A DNA stretch of 64,000 nt from the NCBI GenBank assembly GCA_963931055.1, contig OZ006987.1, forward strand, positions 2,046,001 through 2,110,000, written 5' to 3'. Each line of letters opens with the position of its first letter. The stretch's first letter is position 1. A program made the position numbers and the translations under genes. This DNA is from Coprenecus sp949297365. Lineage in GTDB: Bacteria > Bacteroidota > Bacteroidia > Bacteroidales > UBA932. Below are positions 43,660-51,612 of the stretch, one piece after another. The notes beneath the pieces are model-generated. The model searched no databases. It saw only the letters and a list, made by a program, of their open reading frames with translations, and was not told where the DNA came from.

Positions 43660-44919
43660 ATGAGAAGTGTCTTAAAATATATTGTGCTGTTGGCTGTTCT
43701 GCTGCCGGCTGTTTCATGCAGCAATATGGAGTATGACGGCATGAGCATGGATGTGGACCGGACTGTGCTGGTATATATGGCGGCTGACAATAATCTGGCC
43801 TCCTTTGCGAGGAAGAATATAGAGGATATGAAGCAGGGCGAGGTTCCGTCCTACTTTGACGGCGGGTCGGGAAATGTATTGCTGGTATATGCGGATATAG
43901 CTGGAGAAGAGCCGAGGCTGATGCGTCTGAGCAAGGACCGTTTCGGAACAGTTACGGAAGAGACGCTCAGAGTCTATGAGGAATGGAACTCGTGCTCTGA
44001 CTCAGTGATGAGGACGGTTCTTTCAGATGTTGCTACGCTGTTCCCGTCTGATGAGACCGGACTGGTGCTGTGGTCTCATGGTACCGGATGGCTTCCGGAA
44101 GGGTATTACAGCGACCCGGTATACTCTTCCCAGGACGGAGCCGCGGCGGCCCCGTATCATGTAGAGGATCCCTATGCGCACTTGGTCAAGTCTTTCGGCA
44201 CTGATGACGGTGCCGAGATGGATATAAGGGATCTGGTCAGAGCCTTGCCGGGGCATTATTCATTCATCCTTATGGATGCCTGTCTCATGGGCGGTGTGGA
44301 AGTGGTGTACGAACTCAGAAACAAATGCGACTATTTCATAGGCTCCGCTGCTGAGATTCTGGCCAACGGTTTTCCGTACAGGGAAGTGGTCGGAGAGCTC
44401 TTCCGTGGAGAGGCAGGGTTGAGGAATGCCTGCCGGCTCTACAAGGAGCATTATGAGGATGACGGAGCTACTATTGCCTTGGTGAGCACCCGTTCTCTGG
44501 GGGCTCTTGCCGATGCGTGCCGCGATGTATTTGCCTATGAGCGGGATTTCATACGGAAGCTGGATATGGATTCTGTGCAGGGGTATTTCAGGATGGACCG
44601 TCACTGGTTCTATGACCTGGGGGACTTTGTCGGACAGCTGACGGAGACGGACAGCTCTGTGGCCGGCAGAGACAACGTGCCGGTGGACGGCGCGGTCGCA
44701 GAGAGGCGGGAGCGTATGTATAAGGTGTTCAGAGATGCTCTTGATGCGGCAGTGGTATATAAGGACAATACCGACGAGTTTGTGCTGGGCGGGTACTCCC
44801 AGTTCTCTATAAAAAAGTTTTCGGGACTCAGTACATACATACCGAATCCCGAAAATCCCATTCTCGATGAGTATTACAGGACCCTCGCCTGGAATAAGGC
44901 GGTAATGATGGTCGAGTAA
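43660..44919 (+). CDS. Clostripain (C11) family cysteine protease, lipoprotein
   Basis: 419 residues with a lipoprotein signal (LLPAVSC). The C11 fold shows the nucleotide-like first strand RTVLVYMAADNNLASFA, catalytic His140 in LWSHGTGW and Cys208 in LMDACLMGGVEVVYEL. C11 enzymes cut after Arg or Lys; in Bacteroides, fragipain of this family activates toxin and other exported proteins. The closing segment (AVVYKDNTDEFVLGGYSQFSIKKFSGLSTYIPNP) is usual. It stands alone, convergent with the rubrerythrin gene. Confidence 0.88.
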   Translation: MRSVLKYIVLLAVLLPAVSCSNMEYDGMSMDVDRTVLVYMAADNNLASFARKNIEDMKQGEVPSYFDGGSGNVLLVYADIAGEEPRLMRLSKDRFGTVTEETLRVYEEWNSCSDSVMRTVLSDVATLFPSDETGLVLWSHGTGWLPEGYYSDPVYSSQDGAAAAPYHVEDPYAHLVKSFGTDDGAEMDIRDLVRALPGHYSFILMDACLMGGVEVVYELRNKCDYFIGSAAEILANGFPYREVVGELFRGEAGLRNACRLYKEHYEDDGATIALVSTRSLGALADACRDVFAYERDFIRKLDMDSVQGYFRMDRHWFYDLGDFVGQLTETDSSVAGRDNVPVDGAVAERRERMYKVFRDALDAAVVYKDNTDEFVLGGYSQFSIKKFSGLSTYIPNPENPILDEYYRTLAWNKAVMMVE

Positions 44920-44920
44920 T

Positions 44921-45481
44921 TTACTTCTTGTCTCCGAAGAATCTCCTGTAGAGTCCCTCAAATGCCTGTCCGTGACGGGCCTCGTCCTTGCACATCTCGT
45001 GAACTGTGTCGTGGATGGCGTCGTAGTTGAGTTCCTTGGCGCGGGTGGCGATGCGTTTCTTGTCGGCGCAGGCATCGGCCTCTGCGTGCATTCTCTTTTC
45101 GAGGTTGGTCTTGGTGTCCCAAACCACTTCTCCGAGGAGTTCTGCGAATCTTGCGGCGTGGTCAGCTTCCTCGTATGCGATGCGGCGGTAAGCCTCGGCA
45201 ATCTCGGGATAGCCTTCCCTGTCGGCCTGACGGCTCATGGCGATGTACATGCCTACTTCGGAACATTCTCCGGCAAAGTGAGTCTGGAGTCCTTCCCAGA
45301 TCTCCTTGTCACAGCCTTTGGCTACTCCAAGTGTATGTCCGTCGGCCCACGAAATCTCGCCGGCCTCTTCCTTTATCTCTACGAATTTGCTTGCGGGAGC
45401 CTTGCAAAGAGGGCATCTCTCAGGAGGATTGTCTCCTGTGTGCACATAACCGCATACGGTGCATCTCCATTTCTTTTCCAT
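44921..45481 (-). CDS. Reverse rubrerythrin (NADH peroxidase type)
   Basis: 186 residues. The rubredoxin-like FeS4 domain comes first (CTVCGY...CPLCKAP), then the ferritin-like diiron domain with EIWEGLQTHFAGECSEVGMYIAM, EAYRRIAYEEADHAARFAELLG and MCKDEARHGQAFEGLYRR. This order is the reverse of classical rubrerythrin and is found in anaerobes, where it reduces hydrogen peroxide. It agrees with an anaerobic organism. Confidence 0.9.
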   Translation of the reverse strand: MEKKWRCTVCGYVHTGDNPPERCPLCKAPASKFVEIKEEAGEISWADGHTLGVAKGCDKEIWEGLQTHFAGECSEVGMYIAMSRQADREGYPEIAEAYRRIAYEEADHAARFAELLGEVVWDTKTNLEKRMHAEADACADKKRIATRAKELNYDAIHDTVHEMCKDEARHGQAFEGLYRRFFGDKK

Positions 45482-45537
45482 AATAAGGGTTTTTAGTTGT
45501 TAATTCAGTCCCCTAAGATACAAAATATTTGCCAAAT

Positions 45538-45569
45538 ATTGCTGAGTTAAATAAAAAAGACTACTTTTG
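45538..45569 (+). promoter_or_regulatory. Promoter of rplY
   Basis: ATTG at 45538-45541 and TACTTTTG at 45562-45569 are 20 nt apart, a good Bacteroidetes promoter. The predicted start near 45575 leaves a leader of about 75 nt before ATG 45649. Confidence 0.72.
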
Positions 45570-45570
45570 C

Positions 45571-45622
45571 GCACTCAAAAAGCTGAGCCTTTTTGGTGCA
45601 ATGGGGTCCGGAAAGCCCGGAC
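45571..45622 (+). promoter_or_regulatory. Structured 5' leader of rplY (two hairpins)
   Basis: Hairpin 1: GCAC-t-CAAAAAG (45571-45582) pairs with CTTTTTG-GTGC (45589-45599), with one bulge. Hairpin 2: GTCCGG (45606-45611) pairs with CCGGAC (45617-45622). They begin at the predicted transcription start and end 26 nt before the start codon, so an r-protein autoregulatory leader is possible. Confidence 0.55.
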
Positions 45623-45648
45623 TGAGTAACACATTTTTAACAAACATC

Positions 45649-46251
45649 ATGAAACACATTACATTACACGGTACGGCAAGAGAGAAAGGCCGTAAATCAT
45701 CGATCAAGAGCATCAGAAGAGAGGGTCATGTGCCCTGCGTACTTTACGGAAACGGCATCGAGAATGTTCTTTTCTCGGTTGACGCAAGGGATCTCAAGGC
45801 TCTGACACACACACCCAACAGCTACATCGTTGACCTTGACATCGACGGTAAGAGCTATCTGGCAGTTATGCACGAGCTTCAGTTCCACCCTGTTACTGAC
45901 AACACGATACACGCGGACTTTCTGGCCATCTCCGCTGACAAGCCTGTGTCCATCGACGTGCCTCTCAATATCTTCGGTAACTGCGCAGGCGTGAAGGCCG
46001 GCGGTAAGCTCCTCATCGAGGCCCGTAAGCTCAGAGTAAGCGGTCTGCCTGATCAGATACCCGATGTGCTGGACATAGACATCACCAACCTCAGGCTCGG
46101 CAAGCAGATTGTAGCCGGTGACCTTTCATTTGAGGGTGTTCAGATAGTAAGCCCCAAGACTACAGGGGTCTGCACAGTTAAGCACACCCGTGCCGCCATG
46201 GCTGCCGCCGAGGATACAGAGGCTGCCGCCGAGGCTGCACCCGCTCAGTAA
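45649..46251 (+). CDS. rplY: Ribosomal protein bL25 (Ctc form)
   Basis: 200 residues from ATG 45649 (MKHITLHGTAREKGRKSSIKSIRREGHVPCVLYG); the upstream extension of the frame lies inside the promoter and leader. The N-terminal L25 domain binds 5S rRNA, and the C-terminal TL5-type domain (LSISADKPVSIDVPLNIFGNCAGVKAGG...) is followed by an Ala/Glu tail common in Bacteroidetes. pth starts 11 bp after the stop, the usual pairing. Confidence 0.94.
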   Translation: MKHITLHGTAREKGRKSSIKSIRREGHVPCVLYGNGIENVLFSVDARDLKALTHTPNSYIVDLDIDGKSYLAVMHELQFHPVTDNTIHADFLAISADKPVSIDVPLNIFGNCAGVKAGGKLLIEARKLRVSGLPDQIPDVLDIDITNLRLGKQIVAGDLSFEGVQIVSPKTTGVCTVKHTRAAMAAAEDTEAAAEAAPAQ

Positions 46252-46262
46252 TATTCCCTCTC

Positions 46263-46826
46263 ATGACATTTCTCATAGTCGGATTGGGGAACATAGGGTA
46301 CGAATACGAAGGTACCCGCCACAATATGGGATTTTCGGTATTGGACACCTGGGCTCAGGCGTCCAATACTCTTTTTACGACAGTACGTTACGGGGATATG
46401 GCGGAGATCCGGCTCAAAGGACGCACATTTGTCCTGCTGAAGCCTTCCACGTACATGAACCTGAGCGGCAAGGCAGTGGCGTACTGGCTGGATAAGAAGG
46501 GTATACCTGTAGAGAATCTCCTGGTGATAGCGGACGATATGAATCTGCCGTTCGGGACGATGCGTATGCGTAAGGGCGGAAGTGCCGGCGGTCACAACGG
46601 TCTGGCCAACATAGCGGAGATGCTGGGAACGCAGGACTATCCCCGGCTGCGTGTGGGTATCGGCTCGCACGTGGGACGCGGCCCGCAGGTGGATTTCGTC
46701 CTGGGCAAATGGGACGAGGAGGAAGAGAAGCAGCTCCCCGGGATACGGGAGAGGGCCGTGGAGGCCGTCAAGTCCTTCGGTCTGGCCGGCATAGAGCGGA
46801 CTATGACCCAGTTCAATCGACAATAA
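46263..46826 (+). CDS. pth: Peptidyl-tRNA hydrolase
   Basis: 187 residues, MTFLIVGLGNIGYEYEGTRHNMGF with the catalytic His in RHNMGF, then KPSTYMNLSGKAV, DDMNLPFGTMRMRKGGSAGGHNGLANI and the RVGIG strand. It recycles peptidyl-tRNA that drops off ribosomes. It follows rplY by 11 bp and overlaps the 3' end of the convergent FtsB-like gene by 14 bp. Confidence 0.95.
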   Translation: MTFLIVGLGNIGYEYEGTRHNMGFSVLDTWAQASNTLFTTVRYGDMAEIRLKGRTFVLLKPSTYMNLSGKAVAYWLDKKGIPVENLLVIADDMNLPFGTMRMRKGGSAGGHNGLANIAEMLGTQDYPRLRVGIGSHVGRGPQVDFVLGKWDEEEEKQLPGIRERAVEAVKSFGLAGIERTMTQFNRQ

Positions 46827-47118
46827 ACACGTCTTCCCCCTTTTTGTGGAAATAGTACTGCTCCCTGGCGAATTTCTCCAGGGAGTCTTTGTCTGATGTC
46901 AGCTCGTCGAGCTTGTCGTCAAGCATCTGTATGTCCCGGTTGTACTGTCTTATGACCTTTTCCTGACGGAGTGCGGTCAGATAATCGCCGGCCCAGCGGA
47001 TGAGGTTGTTGCGGTCCACAAAGAGAACGATCACTGCGAATATGACGGTGACGATAATGTATTTGTTCGTGATGACTTTGACGAACTTTTTCCAGGGGCT
47101 GACAGATGTTTCTTCCAT
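46813..47118 (-). CDS. FtsB/DivIC-like septum formation initiator
   Basis: 101 residues: a short cytosolic start, one membrane helix (IIVTVIFAVIVLFVDR), a coiled coil (LRQEKVIRQYNRDIQMLDDKLDELTSDKDSLEKFAREQYYF) and the family ending HKKGEDVFIVD. FtsB-type proteins join FtsL and FtsQ in the divisome. Its 3' end overlaps pth in convergent orientation. Confidence 0.85.
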   Translation of the reverse strand: MEETSVSPWKKFVKVITNKYIIVTVIFAVIVLFVDRNNLIRWAGDYLTALRQEKVIRQYNRDIQMLDDKLDELTSDKDSLEKFAREQYYFHKKGEDVFIVD

Positions 47119-47146
47119 GATGGTACAAAGTTAGGACTAATATCGC

Positions 47147-47154
47147 TATATTTG
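47147..47154 (+). promoter_or_regulatory. -7 element for the CPBP protease gene
   Basis: TATATTTG, a perfect match, 18 nt before ATG 47173; no -33 TTTG seen at the right distance. Confidence 0.5.
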
Positions 47155-47172
47155 AAAAAATTTTGAGAGGCG

Positions 47173-47961
47173 ATGATGAAAAATCTTTTGAATGCCGGCC
47201 CAGGTCTGTGGGAATCCTGCTTGATTCTGCTTCTGCTGGTCATAGGGCAGCTGGCCGTCTCTTTTCTGGGAATGCTTCCCATGCCGTTGATATACTCACT
47301 GGCATACGTCTTTCCCTTGATATATATCTTCAGACTCAGAGCGGTCAGGGACAGTGGCGCACCGTCTGTCGTAATGGGAGCACCCGGCAGGGCCGGTGCC
47401 TGGCTGATGCTTCCCGTGGCAGTGCTGGTGGAGCTCTTGCTTGTAGTCCTGCTGGGAGTGGCGACATCGTGGATGCAGACTCCGCAATGGTATGATGACA
47501 TGCTCCGCAATATGTACGGTACGGAGTTGATCAGCAGTGCTGTTACGGTGTGCGTGGCGGCACCTCTGCTGGAGGAGCTGCTGTTCCGCCGGGTCATCCT
47601 CTCCGGTCTGCTCAGAAGGATGCGGGTGTGGAAGGCGGTGATATGGTCATCCTTGCTGTTTGCGGTGGCTCACCTCAATCCGTGGCAGGCTGTGCCGGCT
47701 TTCGCGATGGGCTGTCTGTTCGGATGGATATACGCCCGTACAGAAAGCTACTGGACAACGGTGGTCCTGCACTTTGTCAACAACGCCCTTACTATAGCGG
47801 TCGTGGCGTTTATGGGGCCGGATGCCGCCATGGGTTCTCTGGAACAGTTGGTCGGAGCCCGGGCGTATTGGCCGGTAGTGGTTCTCTCTGCTGTCGTGAC
47901 GGTGGCCGGTATATGGGCCCTCAATAAGTATTTACCTAGAAAACAATACAATCAAGTATGA
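47173..47961 (+). CDS. CPBP family intramembrane metalloprotease (Abi/Rce1 type)
   Basis: 262 residues with seven or eight membrane helices. The conserved motifs are EELLFRRVILSGLL (EExxxR), FAVAHLNPWQAV (FxxxH) and LHFVNNAL (HxxxN). Bacterial members are used in membrane-protein turnover, bacteriocin self-immunity or prenyl-type processing; which applies is open. The stop overlaps manA by 4 bp. Confidence 0.87.
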   Translation: MMKNLLNAGPGLWESCLILLLLVIGQLAVSFLGMLPMPLIYSLAYVFPLIYIFRLRAVRDSGAPSVVMGAPGRAGAWLMLPVAVLVELLLVVLLGVATSWMQTPQWYDDMLRNMYGTELISSAVTVCVAAPLLEELLFRRVILSGLLRRMRVWKAVIWSSLLFAVAHLNPWQAVPAFAMGCLFGWIYARTESYWTTVVLHFVNNALTIAVVAFMGPDAAMGSLEQLVGARAYWPVVVLSAVVTVAGIWALNKYLPRKQYNQV

Positions 47962-48983
47962 AGAAAGCAATATATCCCTTTAAATTCATACCCCAGCCGA
48001 AAGAGAGGGTCTGGGGTGGTCACCGTCTGGCGGCTCAGTTCCACAAACCGTTCGACGCGGAGAAAGTGATAGGAGAGAGCTGGGAGATTTCCGGCTTTGA
48101 GGACGACAGCTCGGTGATAGCCGGAGGCTGGCTGGACGGCAACCCTCTCTTCGATGTCATCGAGACATATATGGACGAGATAGTCGGGGATGACAACTAC
48201 AAACGTTTCGGGGACGAGTTTCCGATACTGGTCAAGTTGCTGGACATCAACGACCGCCTTTCGGTCCAGGTGCATCCGGACGATGATACTGCCTTTGACA
48301 GGCACAACTCCTATGGCAAGAACGAGGCCTGGTACGTCCTCGATGCCGATCCAGATGCCAGGATCTACATGGGATTCAACAAGGATATGGATGTGCGGGA
48401 GTTTCTTGACCGCTGCGCCGCCGGTACTCTGGAGGAGGTGCTGAATGTCGTGACTCCGCACAAGGGCGATTTCTTTTTCATAGAGGCCGGTACTGTGCAT
48501 TCGGCCGGAGGCGGCCTGGCGATAGCTGAGATACAGCAGCTTTCCGATGTGACTTACCGTATCTACGACTGGGGCCGGGAGAATAATCCGGCGACGGCCC
48601 GTCAGATGCATGTGGACCAGGCCCTGAGCTGTATCAATTACAGGAAATATGACGGCAGTGCATTTGTGCCCGCCGGCGGAGACGCCCCGTCCAAGCGTCT
48701 GGTGACAAGCAAGTATTTTATCGCCAACGAGCTTAATCTCAGTTCTCCAGTGCGCATATGGCCGGACCGTTACGAAAGTTTTATCCTATACTCCTGTCTG
48801 GAAGGCGAGGCTTCGCTTACACCGTCAGACAGCAAGGAGAATTACACATTGCTGCGCGGAGAGTGGATACTGGTCCCGGCTGCAATGTCTGAATTCGTGC
48901 TGGCTCCTTCAGTGCCGGGAACCAAGCTCATGGAAGTCTATATAGGCAAGACGGAGGAGAAGGACGATTATATAAAGGAGTAG
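47958..48983 (+). CDS. manA: Mannose-6-phosphate isomerase, class I
   Basis: 341 residues. The cupin zinc-site segments are QVHPDDDTAF (His and Asp/Glu ligands), KNEAWYVL, FFFIEAGTVHSAGGGLAIAEIQQLSDVTYRIYDWGR. It interconverts mannose-6-P and fructose-6-P for glycan precursors. Its ATG overlaps the CPBP stop; the S4-domain gene starts 3 bp after its stop. Confidence 0.92.
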   Translation: MKKAIYPFKFIPQPKERVWGGHRLAAQFHKPFDAEKVIGESWEISGFEDDSSVIAGGWLDGNPLFDVIETYMDEIVGDDNYKRFGDEFPILVKLLDINDRLSVQVHPDDDTAFDRHNSYGKNEAWYVLDADPDARIYMGFNKDMDVREFLDRCAAGTLEEVLNVVTPHKGDFFFIEAGTVHSAGGGLAIAEIQQLSDVTYRIYDWGRENNPATARQMHVDQALSCINYRKYDGSAFVPAGGDAPSKRLVTSKYFIANELNLSSPVRIWPDRYESFILYSCLEGEASLTPSDSKENYTLLRGEWILVPAAMSEFVLAPSVPGTKLMEVYIGKTEEKDDYIKE

Positions 48984-48986
48984 TCT

Positions 48987-49370
48987 ATGGAAGCGCAGGT
49001 TCGCCTGGATAAATACCTGTGGGCGATAAGAGTCTACAAGACACGGACAGAGGCCGCCGATGCCTGCCGCAGCGGTAAGGTGTCGGTCAACGGGACGGAA
49101 TCAAAGGCTTCCAGGGATATCAAGGCCGGGGATGTGGTGTCTGTCCGCAAAGGAAGCGTGCATTTTCAGTACAGGGTGATATTGCCCGTCGGCAACCGTG
49201 TCGGAGCCAAACTGGTACCTGAGTTTGCGGAGGATATCACTCCTCAGGAGGAGCTGGACAAGCTCAATGCCCCGTTTGAGACAGTCTATATCAGGCGTGA
49301 CCGCGGGACGGGCCGTCCGACCAAAAAGGAGAGGCGCGACCTCGACCGCCTCATGGACGACCTGTTATAG
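48987..49370 (+). CDS. S4-domain RNA-binding protein (Hsp15-like)
   Basis: 127 residues. The S4 domain (VRLDKYLWAIRVYKTRTEAADACRSGKVSVNGTESKASRDIKAGDVV) is followed by a basic C-terminal tail (GRPTKKERRDLDRLMDDLL). Hsp15 binds blocked 50S subunits carrying nascent chains. It overlaps the end of the convergent HAD phosphatase gene by 6 bp. Confidence 0.9.
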   Translation: MEAQVRLDKYLWAIRVYKTRTEAADACRSGKVSVNGTESKASRDIKAGDVVSVRKGSVHFQYRVILPVGNRVGAKLVPEFAEDITPQEELDKLNAPFETVYIRRDRGTGRPTKKERRDLDRLMDDLL

Positions 49371-50117
49371 GAAAGGAGTGAGGTCGGGGGATTCGTAGGT
49401 GGCGTGGGAGATGGCCTTGTGGCCTTTGTGGTTGTAGTAGAACTGGTCGATGCCGAATATCTGGGCTCCTTCAATATCGTTTACAGGGTCATCCCCTATC
49501 ATGAGGGTGGCCCTTTTCGCTTCTCTCCATCTGTCTCCTTCCGTGCGTTTTATGCCCGAGAGGGTCTCCACCGCGTAAGCGAAGATGCCCGGACGGGGCT
49601 TGAGGCAGCCGGCCTCCTCCGACACTACCACTGCCGAGAAATATTCCGATATGCCGGCTCCGCGCAGCTTGCGGTACTGCACCTCCCGGAATCCGTTGCT
49701 GAGGATAGCCATCTTGCCTCCTGCCAAGCGTATGGCCTCCAGCATTTCCCTGGCTCCGGGCATCAGTCTGTTCTCGCAGACCATCTGTTCGAGATAGTCT
49801 TCTCCGAACTGCCGGGAGAGGGCCTCGTCCTCTACTCCGTACCAGCGGAATGCCTCGTAGAACCTTTTCCACCGCAGATCCTCCTTGGACATCTCACCAT
49901 GCTCGTACGTGGCCCAGAGCCGGTGGTTCAGCACGTCGTAGCGCATAAAGAAACGGTGCAGGGAATCTTCCCCACACCCTTCTTTTTCCTGTATCGCCCT
50001 GCAAAGCACCGGATTGCGTGAGATGAGCAGACCGATGGCGTGCTCTGAGTTGCTGTCGAAGTCCCACAGGGTCCGGTCCAGGTCGATCAGGTAGTATCTG
50101 TACGGCCTGACAGTCAT
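49365..50117 (-). CDS. HAD-family YjjG-type nucleotidase
   Basis: 250 residues. Motif I is YLIDLDRTLWDFD (DxDxT class), with a helical cap, motif II ILSNGF, and motif III plus IV GCLKPRPGIF and MIGDDPVNDIEGAQIFG. YjjG-type enzymes remove phosphate from non-canonical pyrimidine nucleotides such as dUMP and 5-substituted forms. It sits 3 bp downstream of purB on the same strand. Confidence 0.87.
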   Translation of the reverse strand: MTVRPYRYYLIDLDRTLWDFDSNSEHAIGLLISRNPVLCRAIQEKEGCGEDSLHRFFMRYDVLNHRLWATYEHGEMSKEDLRWKRFYEAFRWYGVEDEALSRQFGEDYLEQMVCENRLMPGAREMLEAIRLAGGKMAILSNGFREVQYRKLRGAGISEYFSAVVVSEEAGCLKPRPGIFAYAVETLSGIKRTEGDRWREAKRATLMIGDDPVNDIEGAQIFGIDQFYYNHKGHKAISHATYESPDLTPFL

Positions 50118-50120
50118 CGG

Positions 50121-51455
50121 TTATCTGCCGGTGTAGTTGAACGGGGTGAGCCTGCGGAGCTCGTCCTTGACCGACTCGGCGATATTCAGGGAGTCGATGA
50201 AGTCCCTGATGGTGCGGTCGGAGACTGCCTGTCCGGTGCGGGTCAGGGCCTTCAGTGTCTCGTAGGGATTGGGATAGCCCTCCCGGCGGAGTATGGTCTG
50301 GATGCCCTCGGCCACGACCTCCCAGTTGTCGGAGAGATCCCGCTCGATGGCGTCCCTGTTGAGTATCAGTTTGCCCAGGCCCTTCTGGAGGGATTTCAAG
50401 GCTATGATAGTATGGGCGATGGGAACGCCTACATTGCGCAGGGTGGTGGAGTCCGTCAGGTCCCGCTGCAGGCGCGATATGGGCAGCTTGGATGCGAGGA
50501 ACTCGCAGACTGCGTTGGCCATGAGCAGATTGCCCTCGGCGTTCTCGAAGTCGATAGGATTGACCTTGTGGGGCATGGCGGAAGAGCCGACCTCGCCTTC
50601 CTTGATTTTCTGCTTGAAGTACTCCATCGAGATGTAGGTCCACATGTCGCGGCACAGGTCCACCAGGATATTGTTGATCCTCTTTATGGTGTCGAAGAGG
50701 GCTGCCGTATTGTCGTAGTGCTCTATCTGAGTGGTGGGATATGAGCGTTTAAGTCCCAGTCTGTCTTCCACGAAATCCTCGGCGAATGCATTCCAGTCAA
50801 TGTCCGGATAGGCTGCGAAATGGGCGTTGAAGTTGCCGGTGGCTCCGCCGAACTTGGCCGAGAAAGGCACGGCCAGGAGCATCTTCTGCTGTTCGCGCAG
50901 TCTTGCCGTGAAGACGGCGATTTCTTTGCCCAGTCTGGTCGGGGAGGCAGGCTGGCCGTGGGTGTGGGCCAGCATGGGGATGTCCTTCCAGTCCTCTGCC
51001 ATGCCGTCCAGCATATTCAGCACCTCGTAAAGCTGAGGCAGGTACACGTCCTGTATGCCCTCCATAAGGCTGAGGGGTACGGCAGTATTGTTGATGTCCT
51101 GAGATGTCAGGCCGAAATGCACGAACTCCTTGAATCTGGGATTGATACCCAGGCTGTCAAACTTCCTTTTTATATAGTATTCCACGGCCTTGACATCGTG
51201 GTTGGTGGTCTTTTCTATCTCTTTCACTTCTGCAGCCTCTTCCTCGGTCATGTCCTGGTAGACGGCCCTCAGGGAGTCATACAGTCTCTTGTCAAACCCT
51301 TCCAACTGCGGCAGGGGCAGCTCGCACAGGGCGATGAAATACTCTATCTCAACTCTTACCCTGTATCTGATAAGGGCAAATTCCGAATAATAGGAAGAGA
51401 GGTCACTGACCTGTCTGTAGTACCTTCCGTCAATGGGTGAAATCGATGTCAGCAT
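50121..51455 (-). CDS. purB: Adenylosuccinate lyase
   Basis: 444 residues; catalyses two fumarate-releasing steps in purine and AMP synthesis. The signature SSAMPHKVNPIDFEN is intact, with the His segments LTSQDINNTAVP and AHTHGQPASPTRLGKE. The start MLTSISPIDGRYYRQ is typical. The HAD gene follows by 3 bp, so both probably share one mRNA. Confidence 0.95.
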   Translation of the reverse strand: MLTSISPIDGRYYRQVSDLSSYYSEFALIRYRVRVEIEYFIALCELPLPQLEGFDKRLYDSLRAVYQDMTEEEAAEVKEIEKTTNHDVKAVEYYIKRKFDSLGINPRFKEFVHFGLTSQDINNTAVPLSLMEGIQDVYLPQLYEVLNMLDGMAEDWKDIPMLAHTHGQPASPTRLGKEIAVFTARLREQQKMLLAVPFSAKFGGATGNFNAHFAAYPDIDWNAFAEDFVEDRLGLKRSYPTTQIEHYDNTAALFDTIKRINNILVDLCRDMWTYISMEYFKQKIKEGEVGSSAMPHKVNPIDFENAEGNLLMANAVCEFLASKLPISRLQRDLTDSTTLRNVGVPIAHTIIALKSLQKGLGKLILNRDAIERDLSDNWEVVAEGIQTILRREGYPNPYETLKALTRTGQAVSDRTIRDFIDSLNIAESVKDELRRLTPFNYTGR

Positions 51456-51500
51456 ATCGGTTGTTATTAATTAAATTTGTTGTTAGTTTGTTGTCTCTTG

Positions 51501-51604
51501 GATAAATACAGCAACGAGAAAAGACTAGCCGCCCTCGGCTCTAGAGGGAGGGGCCCGCACCGGAGGTGTGGGAGGGCCTGGTCTTTTCGACTGCTGGATT
51601 TATC
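51501..51604. repeat. Cruciform repeat family, copy A
   Basis: The outer arms GATAAATACAGCA (51501-51513) and 51592-51604 pair with one mismatch, extended by AAAAGAC/GTCTTTT. Inside are hairpin 1 (CCCTC 51532, GAGGG 51544) and hairpin 2 (CCGCACC-ggag-GGTGTGG, 51555-51571). It lies between purB and the end of the AAA/PD-(D/E)XK gene. Confidence 0.75.
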
Positions 51605-51612
51605 CTGTATCA

